NCBI GenBank assembly: GCA_003353825.1
Contig: PIVW01000188.1
Coordinates: 1 to 10,375 of the forward strand
DNA length: 10,375 nt
Reading direction: 5' to 3'
Source of the DNA: Chloroflexota bacterium
GTDB taxonomy: Bacteria; Chloroflexota; Anaerolineae; J102
The number at the start of each line of letters is the position of its first letter. The first letter of the stretch is position 1. Shown in pieces: positions 6,382 through 10,375 of this stretch. The notes beneath the pieces were generated by a model, which was not told the origin of the DNA, did no database searches, and worked only from the letters and a program-made list of their open reading frames with translations. The position numbers were made by a program, and so were the translations under genes.

Positions 6382-7809
6382 ATGAGGAACTATTCTGACA
6401 TTCGGCGAACGCTTGTCATTACTATGCTCTTGAATTTTGTAGCATCGGCAGTGAAGTTGGGAGCAGGGTTTGCCACAGGTGCACTGAGTCTTGTGGCCGA
6501 TGGCCTTGACACCCTCTTTGATGCGGTCGCCAATATAGTGGGCCTGGTAGGCATCTCGATCGGCAGCCGACCGCCCGATAAGGATCACCCCTACGGCCAC
6601 CGTAAATTTGAGACATTTGCCGCTCTCATTATTGCCTTGCTGCTTTTTGTCGCAGCCTGGGAACTTGGCTCTTCTGCCGTTGCTAGAATGCGAAACCCTC
6701 AACCGATCACGCTCAACGCCTGGGCGTTTGCTGCCCTGGTATTCAGTATTGTCATTCAGGCTGGGACCAGTGCCTACGAATTGCGTAAAGGTCGCCATTT
6801 GCACAGCGAGGTGCTGGTTGCTGACGCGCTGCACACCCGCAGCAGTATTCTGGCTTCGCTGGCCGTCATGGTCGGGCTCATCGCCGTTTGGTTGGGGTAT
6901 CCGCTGGCTGATTCGATCATCACGATGTTTGTCGCACTATTTATCGCCAAGATCGGTGTCGATATCGTGCGCGAGAATTCACCTGCTTTGCTTGACCAAG
7001 CCGCTGTCGATCAGGACCTCGTCTCCGACATCGTGCGCGGCGTGCCGGGGATCGAATCCTATCACCGCATTCGCAGCCGCGGACATACTGACGCCAGCTC
7101 CCTAGACTTACACGTAGGTGTTGCGCCCGATCTCAGCATGCAAGAGGCCAATGCTATCGCTGATGAGGTACGACGCCGTCTTTTGACATTGGATTCGGTG
7201 GCTGATGTCACGATTCACATCGAGGCACAGTATCGTGCGGAACAGGAATCTGCCAGGATATATGCCACCGTACAACAGGCAGCCCGTGAATCGGGATTAC
7301 AAGTACACGAGTTCTGGGTTCACAAGATCGATGGCAACTTGGTTCTGGAACTGCATGTGGGTGTCAGCCCTGATCTGACGGTGGGCGAAGCGCACGATCT
7401 TGTAGATCAATTCGAAACTATCTGTTTGGAACGGATATCGCAGTTGTCGGCTTGTCAGAGCCATATCGAACTGCATAACCCTGAGATATTGCCTGGATCG
7501 CATGTATCCCGAACATTACGGCAGAGGGTACAGGATGCCGTATATGGAGCTGTGGAAAAGAATCCTGGGCTCCACGATCCCCATAATATCAATGTGCGGC
7601 AAAGCGAAGGGAGATTGACGGTCAGTTTCGAGGTTATTACCGACGCAGATCTTCTCATTAGTACGGCACACGAACTTACATCTCAGGTGGAGACTGGGTT
7701 GCGTGCTCAGATAACTAATCTGGGCGAGGTGCTCATCCATATCGAGCCGCATGATCATGGATCGCCGGCGAATATCGAGGAAAAAGCCCTGCAAAGATTC
7801 GATTTGTAA
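6382..7809 (+). CDS. Cation diffusion facilitator (CDF) transporter with three tandem C-terminal domains
   Basis: A 475-residue inner-membrane metal/proton antiporter; typical CDF proteins have about 290-320. Six membrane helices occupy roughly residues 10-33, 36-60, 78-100, 112-134, 145-170 and 173-195. The helix-2 metal pair is Asp43/Asp47 (GLDTLFD). In helix 5, where YiiP-like members have H-x3-D, this protein reads H151-T-R-S-S155, so the acidic ligand is Ser. DKDHPYGHRKFE (66-77) is the conserved loop. After the membrane part come three repeats of the cytoplasmic ferredoxin-like dimerisation fold: about 208-285, 286-369 and 376-460. The first two share LHVGVAPDL / LHVGVSPDL, and the three end in TIHIE, SHIEL and LIHIE. 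Repeats two and three are His-rich. The ATG at 6382 has AGGA 7 bases upstream. The metal (Zn, Fe, Mn or Co) cannot be named. Confidence 0.92.
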   Translation: MRNYSDIRRTLVITMLLNFVASAVKLGAGFATGALSLVADGLDTLFDAVANIVGLVGISIGSRPPDKDHPYGHRKFETFAALIIALLLFVAAWELGSSAVARMRNPQPITLNAWAFAALVFSIVIQAGTSAYELRKGRHLHSEVLVADALHTRSSILASLAVMVGLIAVWLGYPLADSIITMFVALFIAKIGVDIVRENSPALLDQAAVDQDLVSDIVRGVPGIESYHRIRSRGHTDASSLDLHVGVAPDLSMQEANAIADEVRRRLLTLDSVADVTIHIEAQYRAEQESARIYATVQQAARESGLQVHEFWVHKIDGNLVLELHVGVSPDLTVGEAHDLVDQFETICLERISQLSACQSHIELHNPEILPGSHVSRTLRQRVQDAVYGAVEKNPGLHDPHNINVRQSEGRLTVSFEVITDADLLISTAHELTSQVETGLRAQITNLGEVLIHIEPHDHGSPANIEEKALQRFDL

Positions 7810-7819
7810 GGGTTGACTA

Positions 7820-7848
7820 TTGTTTCCAACGGGCAGGGCGGCTATAAT
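7820..7848 (+). promoter_or_regulatory. Sigma-70-type promoter for the slipin gene
   Basis: A perfect -10 box TATAAT (7843-7848) is preceded at exactly 17 bp by TTGTTT (7820-7825), a half-matching -35. It begins 10 bp after the CDF stop codon and lies about 75 bp upstream of the slipin start, so slipin can be transcribed independently of the CDF gene. A small GGTTG/CAACC hairpin (7884-7897) lies in the resulting leader. Confidence 0.65.
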
Positions 7849-7924
7849 CAGTAAAGACCGCGTCATTTTTGCACATGTGATGGGGTTGTCCTCAACCACC
7901 CTCTCTCTAAAAGGACCCATAGTT

Positions 7925-8713
7925 ATGCAATCACTCTTTGCTGTCATTGCTTTCCTGTTCGTAGCATTCTTGATCCTGGCTGCGGCGATCAAGGTCGTGC
8001 AGGAGTTTGAACGCGGCGTTGTCTTCCGTCTGGGTCGATATGTCGGCGTTCGTGGCCCGGGGCTTATCATCCTCATCCCTTTCATCGAACGCATGGTCAA
8101 AGTCGATCTGCGTGTGATTACGCTCGATGTCCCTTCCCAAGAGGCGATTACCCGCGATAATGTCACGGTGCGTGTAAACGCGGTCGCCTATTTCTATGTG
8201 CTGGATCCAGACAAAGCGGTGATCAACATCGAGGATTACCGGCGGGCCACTGCCCAGATAGCGCAAACAACTTTGCGCTCGGTATTGGGGCAGCATGAAT
8301 TGGATGACGTGCTCTCACAGCGTGAGCGCATCAACCTGGAATTGCAGCGCATTATCGACGAGGCGACCGAACCCTGGGGGATTAAGGTCAATATCGTCGA
8401 AGTGAAAGATGTCGAGTTGCCGCCGACTATGCAGCGAGCGATGGCACGTCAGGCTGAGGCCGAGCGCGAACGCCGGGCCAAGATCATCCATGCCGAAGGT
8501 GAATACACGGCATCGCAACAGTTGTCTGAAGCCGCTCGTGTGATGGCCGACGCACCCGGCGCCATCCAACTCCGCTATCTGCAAACCCTGACAGAAATCG
8601 GAGCCGAACATAATTCGACCATCATCTTCCCTCTTCCCATCGAGTTCTTACGGGCGTTTGGTGTTAGCGAAACCGACATCCCCATCGTTATCAGAGAAGA
8701 CCCAGAATCGTAG
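7925..8713 (+). CDS. Slipin (stomatin-like SPFH/band 7 membrane protein)
   Basis: A 262-residue SPFH-domain protein of the slipin group, membrane-anchored scaffolds that oligomerise and are thought to organise membrane microdomains. Residues 2-24 form one hydrophobic anchor. Next come [16 protein letters not shown] (24-39) and [21 protein letters not shown] (44-64), the standard slipin opening. The domain continues through [20 protein letters not shown] (68-87) to [20 protein letters not shown] (154-173), followed by the charged helix [19 protein letters not shown] (175-193), a probable coiled coil. The frame opens further upstream, but that part overlaps the promoter; the ATG at 7925 has AAGGA (7911-7915) in front and puts the anchor at the N-terminus. 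Slipin genes are often paired with an NfeD-type membrane protease gene; none is adjacent here. Confidence 0.93.
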   Translation: MQSLFAVIAFLFVAFLILAAAIKVVQEFERGVVFRLGRYVGVRGPGLIILIPFIERMVKVDLRVITLDVPSQEAITRDNVTVRVNAVAYFYVLDPDKAVINIEDYRRATAQIAQTTLRSVLGQHELDDVLSQRERINLELQRIIDEATEPWGIKVNIVEVKDVELPPTMQRAMARQAEAERERRAKIIHAEGEYTASQQLSEAARVMADAPGAIQLRYLQTLTEIGAEHNSTIIFPLPIEFLRAFGVSETDIPIVIREDPES

Positions 8714-9095
8714 TTTGTAGACCGGGTACCAGTAGAACGGTAGACCGGGAAACACCGCCCAAACGCATATCAAGGTGTAATCTACCCGGAATACCAGTAT
8801 TCCCGTTTTCCGGTATGGAGAAGCATCTGATGTGGAATTTGAATTAACTGGTACTGCTTCATCGCTCATTGCCGTATCTAGTGTATCATCCCAATAATTC
8901 GGGGTAGGAGCACGGTCTTGCACCTGCCCGACGGGCGACCGCAAGGGTGCGCCCCTACTTATTGAGAAGACACTATCTAGTCGTCCAACCTGTTCTTACA
9001 GTACAACTCGAAGCTGAAAGCTGAGAATCAGCCGGTTACCCGAATTGTTGCTGTGGGGACGTACATCTTCAATCTATCCCAGCTCAAGCAAGCCC
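8714..9095. other. Repeat-rich intergenic region after slipin
   Basis: A 382-bp stretch without a supportable gene. Its left part carries a 10-bp direct repeat GTAGACCGGG (8717-8726, 8740-8749), a GGAATA-CCAG-TATTCC dyad (8788-8803), and TACCAGT at 8727 and 8792 with an inverted copy at 8847-8853. The right part holds the MITE-like element 8883-8973. From 8982 to 9095 I see nothing clear. The promoter of the following gene pair is presumably here but was not identified. Confidence 0.55.
8883..8973. mobile_element. 91-bp MITE-like element with terminal inverted repeats and 8-bp flanking duplication
   Basis: The left end GTATCATCCCAATAATTCGG and the reverse complement of the right end, GTGTCTTCTCAATAAGTAGG, agree at 17 of the first 22 positions (to 8904 and 8952). 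The element is flanked on both sides by the identical octamer TATCTAGT (8875-8882 and 8974-8981), as expected for a target-site duplication. Inside, GGTAG...CTAC arms (8903-8911 with 8951-8958) enclose a GC-rich core with GCCCG-A-CGGGC (8926-8936), so the whole unit can fold into a hairpin. It has no coding capacity. A non-autonomous element mobilised by a transposase making 8-bp duplications is the best reading; which family is not known. Confidence 0.7.
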
Positions 9096-9464
9096 ATGTC
9101 TACGCGCCTAAAACCTTCGCTCGACCTGGTTGATATGCAGTCCCAACTGGTTTCGACAGGGTGGGAAACCACACTCACAGATATGCTGATAGGATGTCGG
9201 AGCGATCTGCCTGGTGGATGGTCCCTTTATATCGATCTGGGGGGGCGGGTGAGGTTGGAACGACACTATCTCGCCGAAATCCCGAAAGGTGCTCGACGCC
9301 GTAGAAAGGGACAGCAGTATGTGCTGTATGGCGAACGTACAGAGAGGGTGGAGATCGTCACCAATATCGAGCGAGAAGGTGATCTTTTGATGGCACTCAA
9401 CCAGATGATTGAGTGGGCCTTGAACCCACCGTTCGAGAACAGGGAGGAAGGTGGAGATGAGTAG
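9096..9464 (+). CDS. Unrecognised 122-residue protein coupled to comEA
   Basis: I do not recognise this protein. From the ATG at 9096 it has 122 residues, no membrane segment and no signal peptide. Visible features are a hydrophobic/aromatic segment GGWSLYIDLGGRVRLERHYL (about 41-60), a basic cluster KGARRRRKG (about 65-73), a beta-rich middle (QQYVLYGERTERVEIVTNI) and an acidic C-terminal tail. It looks like a small alpha/beta soluble protein. Its stop codon overlaps the comEA start (ATGAGTAG, 8-bp overlap), the usual sign of translational coupling, which is the main reason to accept it as real. The start is uncertain: no strong ribosome site precedes 9096, another ATG lies at 9135, and the frame is open to a TTG at 9045. 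A link to DNA uptake is suggested by position only. Confidence 0.7.
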   Translation: MSTRLKPSLDLVDMQSQLVSTGWETTLTDMLIGCRSDLPGGWSLYIDLGGRVRLERHYLAEIPKGARRRRKGQQYVLYGERTERVEIVTNIEREGDLLMALNQMIEWALNPPFENREEGGDE

Positions 9465-10083
9465 TGCTCGTCGCACAATCCCGCTCATTGCTGCGACCTC
9501 AGCGTTTTGGGTATTTCTGTTTATCGCCTATCTGCTATTTGCCCAACGCCGACCCGCCCCCCAGGCAATCGAGATCATCTCTGCGCCCACCCTTTCAGCA
9601 GTTACGCCAACGGCAGCACACACGCCAACACCTTCACCTCTGCGTGTGTATGTTAGTGGCGCCGTGAACAAGCCTGGCGTCTATCGCTTACCGCCAGACA
9701 GTCTGGTCGAAGATGCGATTACCGAAGCGGGAGGCGAGTCCATCGATGCCGATCTCGTGGCCATCAATCTGGCGCACCCCCTTGCGGACGGCGAGCAGAT
9801 CTATGTGCCGGCACTGGGAGAAGCGCCCCCTCCACCCGTGATTTCCGCAGAACCATCCAGATCGGAATCAGTCCTCGATGCCCAAACTATCGAATCCGGC
9901 GAGCCGATTGATTTGAACAACGCCACGCTGGATCAATTGGTGACATTATCTGGGATAGGACCTAAGACGGCCGAAAGTATTATCGCCGGGCGTCCCTATG
10001 GGACAGTTGACGATTTGTTGCGGATCAAGGGAATCGGCGAAAAGACGCTTGAAAAGCTACGTCCCTACATTATCGTGGAGTAA
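9457..10083 (+). CDS. comEA: ComEA family DNA-binding competence protein
   Basis: ComEA is the membrane-anchored DNA receptor of natural transformation, holding incoming double-stranded DNA outside the cytoplasmic membrane. This 208-residue protein has one N-terminal anchor (residues 9-29), a Pro/Thr-rich linker (33-61) and an SLBB domain (62-118, RVYVSGAVNKPGVYRLP and EAGGESIDADLVAINLAHPLADGEQIYVP). A second Pro-rich spacer leads to tandem helix-hairpin-helix motifs (151-208) with IDLNNATLDQLVTLSGIGPK and DDLLRIKGIGEKTLEKLRPYI. The order matches Gram-positive-type ComEA. GTG at 9451 is possible, but ATG at 9457 has GGAGGAAG at ideal distance. It overlaps the preceding gene by 8 bp. No comEC follows within the window; an insertion sequence begins about 170 bp downstream. 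Confidence 0.93.
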   Translation: MSSARRTIPLIAATSAFWVFLFIAYLLFAQRRPAPQAIEIISAPTLSAVTPTAAHTPTPSPLRVYVSGAVNKPGVYRLPPDSLVEDAITEAGGESIDADLVAINLAHPLADGEQIYVPALGEAPPPPVISAEPSRSESVLDAQTIESGEPIDLNNATLDQLVTLSGIGPKTAESIIAGRPYGTVDDLLRIKGIGEKTLEKLRPYIIVE

Positions 10084-10256
10084 GTGAAGCAGTGGATCCG
10101 AATTCCAGGCCAGATTGGTGTTCATGTCGTAAACCGAGAAAACTGGCGGATTGTATTTCCATATTTGGGTGCTAGTGCGGTTCGACTCTGTCGGCGAAGT
10201 ATAATCTCTAAGTCGTAAATGTTGATGTTGACAAAATCGTACACGAAAAGAAAGAG
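10084..10256. other. Short unassigned stretch between comEA and the insertion sequence
   Basis: 173 bp with no gene I can assign. A 44-codon frame starts with GTG directly after the comEA stop (10084) and ends at a TAA at 10216-10218. It could be a coupled small gene or the remnant of a disrupted downstream gene, but it resembles nothing I recognise, including the start of ComEC. The last 40 bp are AT-rich, as is common at ISL3-type insertion sites. Confidence 0.4.
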
Positions 10257-10375
10257 GGCTCTACGCAGATTAGTGGGGTAGAGCGACGGGAGGGCCATGT
10301 TGAGCGATGACTTGTAAGCGAAAATTCTCGAAGTTGCGGAAGCCATAGGCACGATTGATGATGACTCGAATGGCC
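10257..10375 (-). mobile_element. End of an ISL3-like insertion sequence, continuing past the right edge
   Basis: The segment contains the C-terminal end of a transposase on the minus strand. A probable terminal inverted repeat starts near 10257 with GGCTCTACGCAG; starting with GG and lying right at the transposase stop fits ISL3-family ends. GCTCTAC (10258-10264) and GTAGAGC (10278-10284) form a subterminal dyad around the stop codon. The other end and any 8-bp target duplication lie outside the window, so the boundary is provisional. Confidence 0.55.
10270..10375 (-). CDS. ISL3-type transposase, C-terminal 34 residues only
   Basis: Partial gene whose 5' part lies beyond the right edge; stop TAA at 10270-10272. 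The visible end reads IRVIINRAYGFRNFENFRL followed by QVIAQHGPPVALPH. The pattern 'K/R-x-I-x-R-x-AYGFRNFxNFRxR' is the typical tail of ISL3-family DDE transposases, which catalyse cut-and-paste movement of their own element. The fragment is too short to tell whether the gene is intact. A different frame on the same strand gives a longer open stretch across 10122-10352, but that stretch crosses the element boundary and has no family resemblance. Confidence 0.7.
   Translation of the reverse strand, partial: AIRVIINRAYGFRNFENFRLQVIAQHGPPVALPH

Noticed and set aside
6292..6834. Long minus-strand frame (180 codons) over the start of the CDF gene
   Set aside because: Antisense shadow of a well-supported CDF membrane domain; its translation has no recognisable features.
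7813..7848. TTGACT at 7813-7818 as the -35 box of the TATAAT promoter
   Set aside because: The spacer would be 24 bp, too long for sigma-70; TTGTTT at 7820 gives the proper 17 bp.
7516..8166. Minus-strand frame (216 codons) across the CDF-slipin junction
   Set aside because: It covers the ends of two solid plus-strand genes and the slipin promoter; the translation is Ser/Arg/Thr-rich antisense noise.
8648..8944. Minus-strand 98-codon frame after slipin
   Set aside because: It runs through repeat sequence and into the slipin 3' end, with no ribosome site or family features.
10122..10352. Minus-strand 76-codon frame at the right edge
   Set aside because: It crosses the insertion-sequence boundary and is out of frame with the clear transposase tail ending at 10270.
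1..10375. CRISPR arrays, tRNA or rRNA genes, toxin-antitoxin or defence modules
   Set aside because: No regularly spaced repeats, no tRNA-like cloverleaf and no matching protein families were seen on either strand.

Overview
This is a 10.4 kb stretch of a bacterial chromosome with about ten genes, all of familiar families, and no phage or plasmid backbone. Coding density, moderate GC, Shine-Dalgarno starts and the gene set (FemA/B-like transferase, ComEA with SLBB plus helix-hairpin-helix, slipin, a Nudix protein with a winged helix, universal stress protein) suggest a free-living Terrabacteria-type organism. A member of the Chloroflexota is my best guess, but this is inference from family content; there is no rRNA or other marker here.

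Layout. The left part (1-4037) is a minus-strand block. In transcription order it runs fabF (KAS II), fabH (KAS III, overlapping fabF by 11 bp, with a 63-residue C-terminal extension), a Nudix hydrolase with a C-terminal winged helix, and, after a 358-bp AT-rich gap, a universal stress protein cut by the left edge. Between fabF and the first plus-strand gene is a 467-bp divergent regulatory region with a perfect 16-bp-stem hairpin and a cluster of GATC-containing palindromes.

The middle and right part (4505-10083) is plus-strand. It holds a flavin-reductase-like flavoprotein, a FemA/B-family aminoacyltransferase, a cation diffusion facilitator (CDF), a slipin/SPFH membrane protein with its own promoter, a 381-bp non-coding stretch, and a two-gene unit of an unrecognised 122-residue protein overlapping comEA. 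Where comEC often follows comEA there is instead a short uncharacterised stretch and then the end of an ISL3-like insertion sequence, whose transposase C-terminus reads in from the right edge on the minus strand.

The most noteworthy points are these. (1) The CDF transporter appears to carry three tandem copies of the cytoplasmic dimerisation domain instead of one, and has Ser in place of the usual Asp of the transmembrane metal site. (2) A 91-bp MITE-like element at 8883-8973 has imperfect 22-bp terminal inverted repeats (17/22 matching), an internal GC-rich hairpin and a perfect 8-bp flanking direct repeat. (3) There are several strong unexplained palindromes (613-767, 778-795, 4148-4189, 4427-4447, 5122-5170). 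(4) An orphan small protein is translationally coupled to comEA. I found no convincing new multi-gene system: the genes look like housekeeping and envelope or metal functions, and the novelty lies in the CDF architecture and the small repeats.
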